From Streptomyces xanthophaeus (GTDB lineage: Bacteria > Actinomycetota > Actinomycetes > Streptomycetales > Streptomycetaceae): a DNA stretch of 64,000 bases. Within the stretch, counting starts at the first letter, position 1. The number at the start of each line of letters is the position of its first letter. A program made the translations under genes and the position numbers. The notes beneath the pieces are model-generated. The model did not search any database. It worked only from the letters and a program-made list of their open reading frames with translations, and was not told the origin of the DNA. Location: positions 33,061-97,060 of the forward strand of contig NZ_JOFT01000049.1 in NCBI RefSeq assembly GCF_000725805.1, in the 5' to 3' direction. This document shows, piece after piece, positions 19,522-27,019 of the stretch.

Positions 19522-19755
19522 GCACCGAGTCAAACTCCGCTCGCCGGACGGGGCAACCGATAGGTCGCACTACTCGTCCGAATGAACGAACCGGGGGCGG
19601 CGGCCGGGTGCGTAACCCCGGGGGCGCTCCGGGCGTTGTTGCGGGTGTCGGCCGTGGCGGGGAAGACCCCCCGAGCCCCCACCACGGCCGCAGGCCCCCC
19701 GCCCGGACGCGGACCCCGCACTGCGGGGTCCGCGGACCCGGGGCACCTGGGCCCG

Positions 19756-19904
19756 GGCCGCCTAGTGCTGTGGCCGGAAAGGTTTGCCGGGTCGCGGTGT
19801 CCGGTGCGGTGCATCGCAAGGCGGAGGGCCACGGCTCGTACTGGACGTACTTGCGTGGCAGTCCGGCGCGCTCCATGGCCTCGGTAACCGGCCTGGCCGC
19901 CTAG
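19756..19904. mobile_element. MITE-like remnant with partly duplicated target
   Basis: A ~129 bp block is bounded by the 10 bp direct repeat ggccgcctag (19756-19765 and 19895-19904). It begins tgctgtggccggaaaggttt, which I recall as the terminal repeat of a small palindromic element scattered in Streptomyces genomes; the opposite arm is missing. Before the right boundary, 27 bases identical to the 3' end of the adjacent oxidoreductase gene occur (19859-19885, copy at 19907-19933). There is no coding frame. The identity with a known element is from memory only. Confidence 0.45.
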
Positions 19905-20950
19905 GCCAGTCCGGCGCGCTCCATGGCCTCGGTGCCGGCCCGCAGGGCGGCGACCCGCTCGTCCAGGGTGAATCCGGCCGGGGCCAGCGTCAGCGTGGTG
20001 ACCCCGGCTTCCGCGTAGGCCCGCATGCCGTCCGCGATCCGCTCCACGGGGCCGAGCAGCGTGGTCGAGTCGATCAGCGAGTGCGGGACGGCCTCGGCGG
20101 CGCCCGCCTTGTCGCCCGCCAGGTACTTGTCCTGGATCTCGGCGGCTTCCTTCTCGTAACCCATGCGCTGGGCCAGCTGGTTGTAGAAGTTCTGCTTCCG
20201 GCTGCCCATGCCGCCGACGTACAGGGCGGTGTACGGGCGGAACATGTCGGCCAGGGCGTTCACGTCCTCGCCGAGGGCCAGCGGCACGGTCGGGCAGACG
20301 TCGAAGCCCTCCATGGTCAGGCCCGCCTTCTCGCGGCCCGCCCGGATGTGGGTGAGCGCGGTGGCCTCCAGGTGCTCGGCGGCCGGGAAGATCAGCAGCG
20401 CGCCGTCGGCGATCTCGCCGGTCTGCTCCAGGTTCTTCGGGCCGATGGCCGCGATGTAGAGCGGGATGTGCTCGCGCTCCGGGTGCACGGTCAGCTTGAG
20501 CGGCTTGCCGGGGCCGTCCGGCAGCGGCAGGGTCCAGTGCTCGCCCGCGTACGAGAGGCGCTCGCGGGTCATCGCCTTGCGGACGATCTCCACGTACTCG
20601 CGGGTCCGGGCGAGCGGCTTGTCGAACTTGACGCCGTACCAGCCCTCGGAGACCTGCGGGCCGGAGACGCCGAGGCCGAGCCGGAAGCGGCCCTTGGTCA
20701 GCGAGTCCAGGGTGGCGGCGGTCATGGCCGTCATCGCGGGCTGGCGGGCCGGGATCTGGAGGATGGCCGAGCCCACGTCGATGCGCTCGGTCTGGGCGGC
20801 GACCCAGGCCAGGACGGTCGGGGCGTCGGAGCCGTAGGCCTCGGCGGCCCAGCAGACGTCGTAGCCGAGGCGGTCGGCCTCCTGTGCGACGGCGAGGTTG
20901 TCGGCGTCCATGCCCGCACCCCAGTAGCCGAGATTGATGCCGAGCCGCAT
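19901..20950 (-). CDS. LLM class F420-dependent oxidoreductase
   Basis: Luciferase-like TIM-barrel oxidoreductase of 349 residues, of the class that uses coenzyme F420 in actinomycetes. Family landmarks are LGINLGYWG at the N-terminus, AEAYGSDAPTVLAWVAAQTERIDVGSAI, GRFRLGLGVSGPQVSEGWYG and PLYIAAIGPKNLEQTGEIADG. It reduces or oxidises an unknown organic substrate by hydride transfer. It is divergent from the aldo/keto reductase gene, with a candidate operator between them (20970-20983). Its last 27 coding bases are duplicated just downstream in the element remnant. Confidence 0.9.
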   Translation of the reverse strand: MRLGINLGYWGAGMDADNLAVAQEADRLGYDVCWAAEAYGSDAPTVLAWVAAQTERIDVGSAILQIPARQPAMTAMTAATLDSLTKGRFRLGLGVSGPQVSEGWYGVKFDKPLARTREYVEIVRKAMTRERLSYAGEHWTLPLPDGPGKPLKLTVHPEREHIPLYIAAIGPKNLEQTGEIADGALLIFPAAEHLEATALTHIRAGREKAGLTMEGFDVCPTVPLALGEDVNALADMFRPYTALYVGGMGSRKQNFYNQLAQRMGYEKEAAEIQDKYLAGDKAGAAEAVPHSLIDSTTLLGPVERIADGMRAYAEAGVTTLTLAPAGFTLDERVAALRAGTEAMERAGLA

Positions 20951-20969
20951 GTGTCGTCCCCTTACCGGT

Positions 20970-20983
20970 TTACCGATCAGTAA
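20970..20983. promoter_or_regulatory. Candidate palindromic operator
   Basis: TTACCGATCAGTAA is a 12/14 inverted repeat lying 19 bp upstream of the LLM oxidoreductase start, between the divergent genes. It resembles TetR-type half-site spacing. No regulator gene is adjacent. Confidence 0.3.
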
Positions 20984-21051
20984 CGTAGGTCTGCGGGGGA
21001 CTGTAGCGCGCCCGGGTGCTCCGCGTCAGTGCCCCAGTAGTCTCAGCGCTC

Positions 21052-22035
21052 ATGGAGCAGAGGCATCTCGGCCGCACCGGACTGCGCGTTTCCCGGATCG
21101 GCCTCGGCACCCTCACCTGGGGCCGCGACACCGGTGAGGAGGCCGCCGCCGAACAGGTGAAGGCCTTCTGGGAGGCGGGCGGCACGCTCGTCGACACGGC
21201 CGACGCGTACGGCGGCGGGGAGGCGGAGTACCTCCTCGGCCGGCTGATCGGCGGGCTCGTCCCGCGCCGGGACCTGGTCATCGCGACCAAGGCGGGCAGC
21301 GTCCGCGACCCGGACCGGCGCTTCGACGGCTCGCGCGGGCACCTGCTGGCCGCCCTGGACGCGTCCCTGGAGCGGCTGGGCACCGATCACGTGGACCTCT
21401 GGCAGGTGCACGCCTTCGACCCGTCGACCCCGCTGGAGGAGACCCTGCAGGCCCTGGACCTCGCGGTGAGCAGCGGCCGGGCCCGGTACGCCGGGGTGGC
21501 GGGCTACTGCGGCTGGCAGCTGGCGAAGGCGGCGACCTGGCAGCTGGCGGCCCCCGGGGTGCGGACCCGGCTGGCGTCGACGCAGATGGAGTACTCCCTC
21601 CTCCAGCGGGGTGTGGAACGAGAGGTGCTGCCCGCCGCGCTGGACCTGGGGATCGGGCTGCTGCCCGCCTCGCCGCTGGGCCGCGGGGTGCTGACGGGCA
21701 AGTACCGGGACGGCGTCCCGGCGGACTCCAGGGGCGCCTCGCAGACCCTGGCCGCGTTCGTGGAGCCGTACCTGGACGAGACGGCGGGCCTAATCGTGGA
21801 CGCGGTGGCGACCGCGGCCCAGGGGCTGGCCGTGACCCCGCTCCAGGTGGCCCTGGCATGGATCCGGGACCGGCCGGGGGTGGTCGCCCCGATCGTCGGC
21901 GCGCGGACGGCCGCACAGCTCGAGGCGGCCCTGTCGGTGGAGGCCCTTAGTCTTCCCGAGGAGATCTGCCGGGCGCTGGACGATGTCTCGGCGCCGGTGC
22001 ACCGCTATCCCGATCAGGACTGGAGCACGCTGTGA
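21052..22035 (+). CDS. Aldo/keto reductase
   Basis: NADP(H)-dependent (beta/alpha)8 reductase of 327 residues. Catalytic elements are visible: Asp and Tyr in DTADAYGGGEAEYLLGRL, Lys in VIATKAGS and His in DLWQVHAFD. The C-terminal cofactor-binding segment reads VVAPIVGARTAAQLEAAL. ATG 21052 opens MEQRHLGRTGLRVSRIGLG, the standard N-terminus of the family. The stop overlaps the start of the next gene (GTGA), so the two are translationally coupled. It reduces an unidentified carbonyl substrate. Confidence 0.92.
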   Translation: MEQRHLGRTGLRVSRIGLGTLTWGRDTGEEAAAEQVKAFWEAGGTLVDTADAYGGGEAEYLLGRLIGGLVPRRDLVIATKAGSVRDPDRRFDGSRGHLLAALDASLERLGTDHVDLWQVHAFDPSTPLEETLQALDLAVSSGRARYAGVAGYCGWQLAKAATWQLAAPGVRTRLASTQMEYSLLQRGVEREVLPAALDLGIGLLPASPLGRGVLTGKYRDGVPADSRGASQTLAAFVEPYLDETAGLIVDAVATAAQGLAVTPLQVALAWIRDRPGVVAPIVGARTAAQLEAALSVEALSLPEEICRALDDVSAPVHRYPDQDWSTL

Positions 22036-24599
22036 GTACGGACCGTCAGGCCGAGCCCGCTGCCGCGGAGGAAGCGGAAGAAGCGGAGGCCCGCACCCCC
22101 GCCGAGGCGGATCCGGAAACGGAGCCCGCCCCCGAGGCGGCCACCCCCGACACCCCGGCCGCACCGGAGGCCGAGCCGGAAGCGCCGGACACCGTGGCCG
22201 AAGCCGAGGCCAGAGCTGACGCGGGGGCCGGAGCGGACGCCGAGGCAGGGGCCGATGCTGAGCCCGATGCCGATGCCGAGGGCAACGCCGGGGCCGATGC
22301 TGAGGCTGAGGCTGAGGCCGGAGCGGACGCCGAGGCTGAGGCTGAGGCCGGAGCGGGCGCCGAGGCTGAGGCTGAGGCCGGAGCGGGCGGCAACGCCGGA
22401 GCCGACGCGAAGGCCGGGGCCGACACCGGGGCCGGAGCCGGCACTGGCGCCGGGGCCGAGGCTGGCGCTGAGGCCCGGACCGACGTCGAGGCCGACGCTG
22501 GGGCCAGGGGCGACGCTGGCGCCGAGGCTGAGGCTGAGGCCGGAGCCGACGTCGAGGCCGGGGCGGACGCCGAGTCGGGGGCTGAGGCCGGGGCTGGCAC
22601 CGGCGCCGACGCCGGGGCCGGGGCTGCGGTCGACGGGGTTGTTCCTGCGGGGCTGAGTGAGGCGCAGGCCGAGTTGGCTGCGCAGCGGGTCGAGCGGGAG
22701 CGGATCGCCCGGCGCAAGGCCGAGCGGGAGGCCCCCGTCGACGCCGGGGCGAAGCTCAGCGGGAAGGCCGCCGACCTGCTGGCCGCCGTACGCGCCGTCG
22801 AGAGCGGGGCGAAGCCCCCCGCCGCCACCTTCGACGAGGCGCCCGCCGCGCCCCGCAGGCCCGCCCCCGCGCCCCCGCAGCCGCGCACCCCGGCCCCACG
22901 GCCCGTGGCGGTCGCCCCCGGCACCGTCGAGGAGGTACGGGTCGTCCTGGCCCGCGGTGGCGCCCCGGAGGCGCTCGCCGCCGAGACCGCCGCGGCCCTG
23001 GGCGAGGACGCCGCCGAGGCCCTCGCCGAGAACCCCTGGCGGCTGTTGTCCGTGGCCTCCGTGCGCCCGACGCAGGCGGACGGTTTCGCGCGGGCCCTGC
23101 TGGGCGCCGGGGCCGGTCCCGGGGACGAGCGCCGCACCGGAGCCCTGGTGGGCTGGCTTCTGCTCCAGGCCGCGCTCAAGGGCCACACCGCCCTGGAGGC
23201 GCCCGTACTGCGCTCGGCGCTGGCCCAGTACGCCGTACCGGACCCGGCCGGGGCCCTTGAGACGGCCATCGCGGAGGGGGCGGTACTGGTGTTCCAGGAA
23301 CCGCTCGGCGCGCCCGGCGCGCAGTACGAGGAGGGCGAGGAGGAGCCGGTCCGCATCCTGGTGGGCCTGGAGGGTTCCGCCATGGCCGAGGAGAGCCTGG
23401 CCGACGGCCTGGCCCGGCTCGCCAACGCCTTCGACGCCCTGGCGGACTGGGACAAGGCCGTCGGCGCCGCGCCGAACCCCTCCGCCGCGGAGCTGATCCG
23501 CGCCGTCGCGGGCCACGGCCTGGTCACCCACACCGGCGGCGAGGCCGCCCGCGCCGAAGCGGCCGCCCTGCTCGCGGCCGCCGGGGAACTCGGCTTGCGG
23601 ACCTGCCTGGCCGCGCACGCCCCCGGCGGACCGGATTCCGTGACGGTGGCGGGCCTGCTGTCCGGGACGGAGGGGCCGGGCCGGGACGCGGACGGGCAGT
23701 TCGCGCTGGACCTGCTCGTGGTGCTCGACGCACCCCAGCTGGACGTGGAGACCGCCGCCGCCCTGGTGGAGTCGGTGCCGGACGGGGCCCGGCTCGTGCT
23801 CAGCGGGGACCCGGGTGTCCTGGGATCCGCCGGGGCCGGGCGGGTGTTCGCGGATGTGCTGGCGGCCCGTGCCTGTCCCCAGGTGGTCTCCCGCACCCCC
23901 GACCCGGGCCCGGTCGGCGAGCTCGTCTCGGGGGTCGGGATCGGGGAGCTGAACCAGGTGGAGGCCCCCGGCAAGGAGGTCGTCATCGTTCCGGTACGGG
24001 ATGCGGCGGAGGCCGTGCACCGCACCGTGCAGCTGGTGGCCGAGTCGGTGCCGCGGGCCTTCGGGATCCCCGCGGACGAGGTGCAGGTGATCACCCCGGG
24101 CCACGGCGGCTCGGCGGGGACCCGGGCGCTGAACGCCGCCCTCAAGGAGCGCCTGAACCCCGGGCCGGGCCGGTTCGGCGGCTTCGACCCCGGCGACCGG
24201 GTCGTCCACGTCCCCTCCCCCGGGCGGGCGGTGCCGGCCCGGGTGGTGTCGGCCGATGCGCAGGGGCTGCACCTGGAGCGTGCGGGCGCCCGGACCGTCG
24301 TACCGAAGGAACAGGTGGAGGCGCGGGTCCGGCACGGCTGGGCCGTGACCGCCCACCAGGCCGTGGGGGCGCGTTGGCCCGCGGTGGTCGTCGTACTGCC
24401 GGGGGACGCGGCCGAGGCCCTGTCGCGGGACTGGGTGTACACGGCGTTCGGGCGGGCCGAGCGGCACCTGTCCGTGGTGCACGGCGTGGACCAGGCGCTG
24501 CCGCGCGCGGTGGCGGAGGTCCTGCCGAAGCCCCGTACGACGCGGCTGACGGGCCTGCTGAAGGCCCTGGTGGCCTCCGCCCGGGAACAGCCGGAGTGA
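22032..24599 (+). CDS. Degenerate RecD2-like helicase with low-complexity N-terminus
   Basis: An 855-residue protein. About residues 1-210 are Ala/Glu/Asp/Gly repeats, including three 30 bp units. The rest resembles RecD2/ExoV-type superfamily 1 helicases: HHH-like segments (ENPWRLLSVASVRPTQADGF), a Walker B-like stretch LDLLVVLDAPQLD (about residue 558), LVLSGDPGVLG, and a UvrD C2-type end with TAHQAVGARWPAVVVVLP and YTAFGRAERHLSVVHG. The Walker A loop is not recognisable: the corresponding place (about residues 496-506) reads LVTHTGGEAARAE with no GKT. ATP hydrolysis is therefore doubtful; a DNA-binding or regulatory role is possible. GTG 22032 overlaps the reductase stop. Confidence 0.78.
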   Translation: MSTDRQAEPAAAEEAEEAEARTPAEADPETEPAPEAATPDTPAAPEAEPEAPDTVAEAEARADAGAGADAEAGADAEPDADAEGNAGADAEAEAEAGADAEAEAEAGAGAEAEAEAGAGGNAGADAKAGADTGAGAGTGAGAEAGAEARTDVEADAGARGDAGAEAEAEAGADVEAGADAESGAEAGAGTGADAGAGAAVDGVVPAGLSEAQAELAAQRVERERIARRKAEREAPVDAGAKLSGKAADLLAAVRAVESGAKPPAATFDEAPAAPRRPAPAPPQPRTPAPRPVAVAPGTVEEVRVVLARGGAPEALAAETAAALGEDAAEALAENPWRLLSVASVRPTQADGFARALLGAGAGPGDERRTGALVGWLLLQAALKGHTALEAPVLRSALAQYAVPDPAGALETAIAEGAVLVFQEPLGAPGAQYEEGEEEPVRILVGLEGSAMAEESLADGLARLANAFDALADWDKAVGAAPNPSAAELIRAVAGHGLVTHTGGEAARAEAAALLAAAGELGLRTCLAAHAPGGPDSVTVAGLLSGTEGPGRDADGQFALDLLVVLDAPQLDVETAAALVESVPDGARLVLSGDPGVLGSAGAGRVFADVLAARACPQVVSRTPDPGPVGELVSGVGIGELNQVEAPGKEVVIVPVRDAAEAVHRTVQLVAESVPRAFGIPADEVQVITPGHGGSAGTRALNAALKERLNPGPGRFGGFDPGDRVVHVPSPGRAVPARVVSADAQGLHLERAGARTVVPKEQVEARVRHGWAVTAHQAVGARWPAVVVVLPGDAAEALSRDWVYTAFGRAERHLSVVHGVDQALPRAVAEVLPKPRTTRLTGLLKALVASAREQPE
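22301..22390 (+). repeat. Three 30 bp tandem repeats inside the helicase-like gene
   Basis: Units at 22301-22330, 22331-22360 and 22361-22390 are nearly identical and encode AEAEAEAGAD or AEAEAEAGAG. They form the core of a longer Ala/Glu/Gly low-complexity tract. Confidence 0.9.
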
Positions 24600-24602
24600 C
24601 GG

Positions 24603-24636
24603 CCGTGGCCCCCGCCTGCGAGGGCGGGGGCCACGG
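24603..24636. terminator. Bidirectional terminator after the helicase-like gene
   Basis: Perfect 14 bp stem ccgtggcccccgcc/ggcgggggccacgg with a 6-base loop, between convergent genes ending at 24599 and 24661. Confidence 0.88.
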
Positions 24637-24660
24637 TGTCCGGCCGGGACGTCGGGGGGA

Positions 24661-25335
24661 TCAGGCAGGGGCCAGCCCCGGCTCCGCGGTCTCGGCCTCT
24701 TCCTCGTCTTCGTCGGCGTCCGTGTCGTCCGCGTCGTCCTCCTCGTCGAAGACGGAACTGACGTCGAAGCGGTGCAGCACGTCCTCCGGGTCGGTGTGCG
24801 CGAAGGGGGAGTTGAGCCACTCCCCCGGTTCGGCCACTTCCTCCGCGGCCGCGATCCAGAGCGTGGAGTCGCCCTCCTCCAGCCCGAACTCCTTGTAACG
24901 GGAGGCGATCTCGTCGGGCTCGTACTCCCCGAAGAGAACGCCCAGCGCACCGGCGGTGCCGCCGTCCTGGACGAGTTCGGCGTCCCGGTCGTGCGCGGCG
25001 ACGCGCTCGGCCTGGGCGATCAGCCGCGGCGGTTCGACCACCGCGTAGTCACGGCGGATGAGCACGCTGAAGGCGGTGGGATCGGCGGGGCCGGTGTACG
25101 GGACACCGTCCTCGGGGGTGGGGATCTCGAAGGGAGTGACCTCGTCGTACCGGTCGTAGAGGAGTTCGTCGTACTCCTCGGCCGCCGCGGCGAGTTCGTT
25201 GAAGGCGGCGTAGACCTCCGGGTCCTCGTCCCCGGTCCTGCTCTCGACCGCGGCGAGGTGGCGGTCGAGAGCGGCCTTGACCGCCTCGGCGGCGGCGCGT
25301 ACCTCGGCAACAGTGGGCAGAGCGGCATCAGACAT
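24661..25335 (-). CDS. Conserved hypothetical acidic protein
   Basis: A 224-residue, strongly acidic cytosolic protein ending in an Asp/Glu-rich tail (EEDDADDTDADEDEEE region, then AETAEPGLAPA). The N-terminal helical part (AEVRAAAEAVKAALDRHLAAV) is followed by a compact domain with TAFSVLIRRDYAVVEPPRLIAQAERV. I chose ATG 25335 (MSDAALPTVAE) over an upstream start at 25374 that would overlap the neighbouring promoter. I do not recognise a characterised family. It is convergent with the helicase-like gene and divergent from the DUF5703 gene 47 bp away. Confidence 0.8.
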   Translation of the reverse strand: MSDAALPTVAEVRAAAEAVKAALDRHLAAVESRTGDEDPEVYAAFNELAAAAEEYDELLYDRYDEVTPFEIPTPEDGVPYTGPADPTAFSVLIRRDYAVVEPPRLIAQAERVAAHDRDAELVQDGGTAGALGVLFGEYEPDEIASRYKEFGLEEGDSTLWIAAAEEVAEPGEWLNSPFAHTDPEDVLHRFDVSSVFDEEDDADDTDADEDEEEAETAEPGLAPA

Positions 25336-25382
25336 AGAGCAGACGCTATCCGTAGCAGGCCTCCGCCCGCACAATAGATGCG

Positions 25383-25571
25383 ATGCCGGAATACGAATTC
25401 GTCGACGTGTACGTGCCCCGCGGCGTCCCTCGCAAGGAGGCGACCCGCCTGCTGACCGATCATGCCGAGTACGGGAACTGGGAACTGGACCGCCTGACCC
25501 TGCACCGGGACGGCAGCCGCCGCGTGCGGCTGCGCCGCCGGATCATCCGACAGGTCCGCGCGACCTGGTGA
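25383..25571 (+). CDS. DUF5703 family protein
   Basis: A small basic protein of 62 residues, MPEYEFVDVYVPRGVPRKEA at the start and RRRIIRQVRATW at the end. It matches DUF5703, a short family common in Streptomyces at this chromosomal position near the chaplin genes. Function unknown; the basic C-terminus could contact nucleic acid or membrane. A terminator hairpin follows directly. Confidence 0.85.
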   Translation: MPEYEFVDVYVPRGVPRKEATRLLTDHAEYGNWELDRLTLHRDGSRRVRLRRRIIRQVRATW

Positions 25572-25597
25572 CGCGGGCCCCGGGGGCGGGGCCCGCG
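25572..25597. terminator. Terminator between DUF5703 and chaplin genes
   Basis: Inverted repeat cgcgggcccc/ggggcccgcg with a short G-rich loop, immediately after the DUF5703 stop and 16 bp before the chaplin gene's stop on the other strand. Confidence 0.75.
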
Positions 25598-25612
25598 CCG
25601 TGCAGGCTGCCG

Positions 25613-26500
25613 TCAGGCGGCGCTGCGGGCCCGCCGGTAGAGGACCGCACCGGCCAGGAGCAGGCCTCCGGCGATCGGGAGGCCCGCGCCGAGGACGTCT
25701 CCGGCGCCGGTGGCGGCGAGACCGGCCTCGTGGCCGCTCCCCTGGCCCGTCCCCTGGCCGGGGTTGGTCACGGGGGTGACGGAGCCGTTACCGGGCCCGG
25801 TGGGCGTGCCCGGGTTTCCGGGCGTACCGGGGTTGCCGGGGTTGCCCGGAGTACCGGGAGTCCCCGGGTTACCCGGGGTGCCGGGGTTGCCGGGCGTACC
25901 CGGGTTCCCAGGAGTCCCCGGGTTCCCAGGAGTCCCCGGGTTTCCGGGCGTACCGGGGTTGCCGGGGTTGCCCGGAGTACCGGGAGTTCCCGGGTTGCCG
26001 GGCGTACCGGGATTGCCAGGCGTACCCGGGCTGCCGGGCGTACCGGGGTTCCCAGGAGTGCCGGGGTTTCCGGGAGTGCCCGGCGTACCCGGGTTCCCGG
26101 GGTTGCCCGGCGTGCCCGGGTTGCCCGGGTGGTCGTCGCAAGGCTCGTCGTCGTCGCCCGGGTGACCGGGGTGGCCCGGATTGCCGGGGTGACCCGGGTG
26201 GCCCGGGTGGCCCGGGTGACCTGGGTGGCCGGGCTTCCCCGGCTTGCCCGAGATGTTGGCGCAGTGGTTCCCGAAGGCCGGGTTCAGGCCTCCCACCACC
26301 GTCACGGTGTTCCCGCAGGCGTTCACCGGCGCGTCCACGGGCGCCTGCACCGTGTTCCCGGACAGCAGGCCGGGTGAGTTCGCCGCTTGCCCCGAGGCTG
26401 CGGAATCCGCGTGTGCGTAGCCCCCGCCCAGAGCGAGGACACCCCCCGCGGCAGCCATGGTGATCAGGGTCTTCCTGGTGACCTGTGCCGGTCGTCGCAT
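25613..26500 (-). CDS. Wall-anchored long chaplin with a collagen-like Gly-X-Pro domain
   Basis: Cell-surface protein of 295 residues. Signal peptide about residues 1-32 (ends YAHA-DS). One chaplin domain (about 36-83) with the two cysteines and the [13 protein letters not shown] and [19 protein letters not shown] motifs. Residues 85-115 are ten Gly-X-Pro triplets (GKP, GHP, GNP). An acidic break holds a lone cysteine (DDDEPCDDH). Residues 126-233 are 36 unbroken triplets, mostly GNP and GTP. Then comes a flexible linker, the sortase motif LAATG (261-265), a hydrophobic segment and RRARSAA. Long chaplins as known carry two chaplin domains before LAXTG; here the second is replaced by collagen-like sequence. 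It sits next to chpH, where chpC lies in S. coelicolor. The ATG at 26500 begins the signal peptide; the frame upstream is non-coding. Confidence 0.92.
   Translation of the reverse strand: MRRPAQVTRKTLITMAAAGGVLALGGGYAHADSAASGQAANSPGLLSGNTVQAPVDAPVNACGNTVTVVGGLNPAFGNHCANISGKPGKPGHPGHPGHPGHPGHPGNPGHPGHPGDDDEPCDDHPGNPGTPGNPGNPGTPGTPGNPGTPGNPGTPGSPGTPGNPGTPGNPGTPGTPGNPGNPGTPGNPGTPGNPGTPGNPGTPGNPGTPGNPGTPGTPGNPGNPGTPGNPGTPTGPGNGSVTPVTNPGQGTGQGSGHEAGLAATGAGDVLGAGLPIAGGLLLAGAVLYRRARSAA
25806..26240 (-). repeat. Collagen-like 9/18 bp reiterated tract
   Basis: Nearly pure reiterations of GGN-AAC/ACG-CCG-type codons (minus strand), giving Gly-Asn-Pro and Gly-Thr-Pro triplets, interrupted at about 26126-26155 by the acidic segment and followed by His-containing triplets. 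Such a tract is prone to slippage, so its length may vary among strains. Confidence 0.9.
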
Positions 26501-26607
26501 CTGTACTCGTCCCCTGGTGTCGTACGTGTCTTCGGCCGCCACCCGGCCGTCCGGGCTCCCCCGCCTGGTGCGCCGAAAGTCGTGTGGGCCGGGCCCGAAA
26601 GCCCGGC

Positions 26608-26639
26608 GGCCCCGGAGCGCTGGAACGCACTCCGGGGCC
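26608..26639 (-). terminator. Terminator downstream of chpH
   Basis: 10 bp stem ggccccggag/ctccggggcc with a 12-base loop, 17 bp beyond the chpH stop on the minus strand. A second small hairpin (gccgggc/gcccggc) follows at about 26588-26607. Confidence 0.75.
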
Positions 26640-26655
26640 AGAACTTCTAACGGCG

Positions 26656-26889
26656 TCAGGCGTTGACGCAGGTGTTGCCGAAGGCCGGGTTCAGCAGGCC
26701 GATCACGGAGATCGTGTTGCCGCAGACGTTCACGGGGACGTGAACCGGGACCTGGATCACGTTGCCGGACGCGACACCGGGCGAACCGATGGCCGCACCC
26801 TGGGCACCCGCATCGGCGTGGGCCAGACCCGCACCCGCGAGAACCAGGCCACCCGTGGCAGCCACAGCGGCTACAACCTTCTTGATCAT
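26656..26889 (-). CDS. chpH: Short chaplin ChpH
   Basis: A 77-residue secreted chaplin. The signal peptide (about 1-26, ending GLAHA) is followed by one chaplin domain that forms the whole mature protein: [20 protein letters not shown], then [21 protein letters not shown]. The two cysteines form the intramolecular disulfide known in this family. Short chaplins assemble into amyloid-like, surface-active layers that let aerial hyphae break the water surface. The Ile/Val-rich mature sequence and the position next to a long chaplin match ChpH of S. coelicolor. A good Shine-Dalgarno (AGGAGG) precedes ATG 26889. Confidence 0.95.
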   Translation of the reverse strand: MIKKVVAAVAATGGLVLAGAGLAHADAGAQGAAIGSPGVASGNVIQVPVHVPVNVCGNTISVIGLLNPAFGNTCVNA

Positions 26890-27019
26890 TGTTCCTCCTA
26901 GTAGTCAAGTGCGGTCCCAGCCGCGGACCGCACCACCTGTAACGAGGAGGGATCACCAGGGCTACGAGCGTATGAGCGCATTCACTCTTCTCAGTGGAAT
27001 GCGCACACCGGTCCGAATC

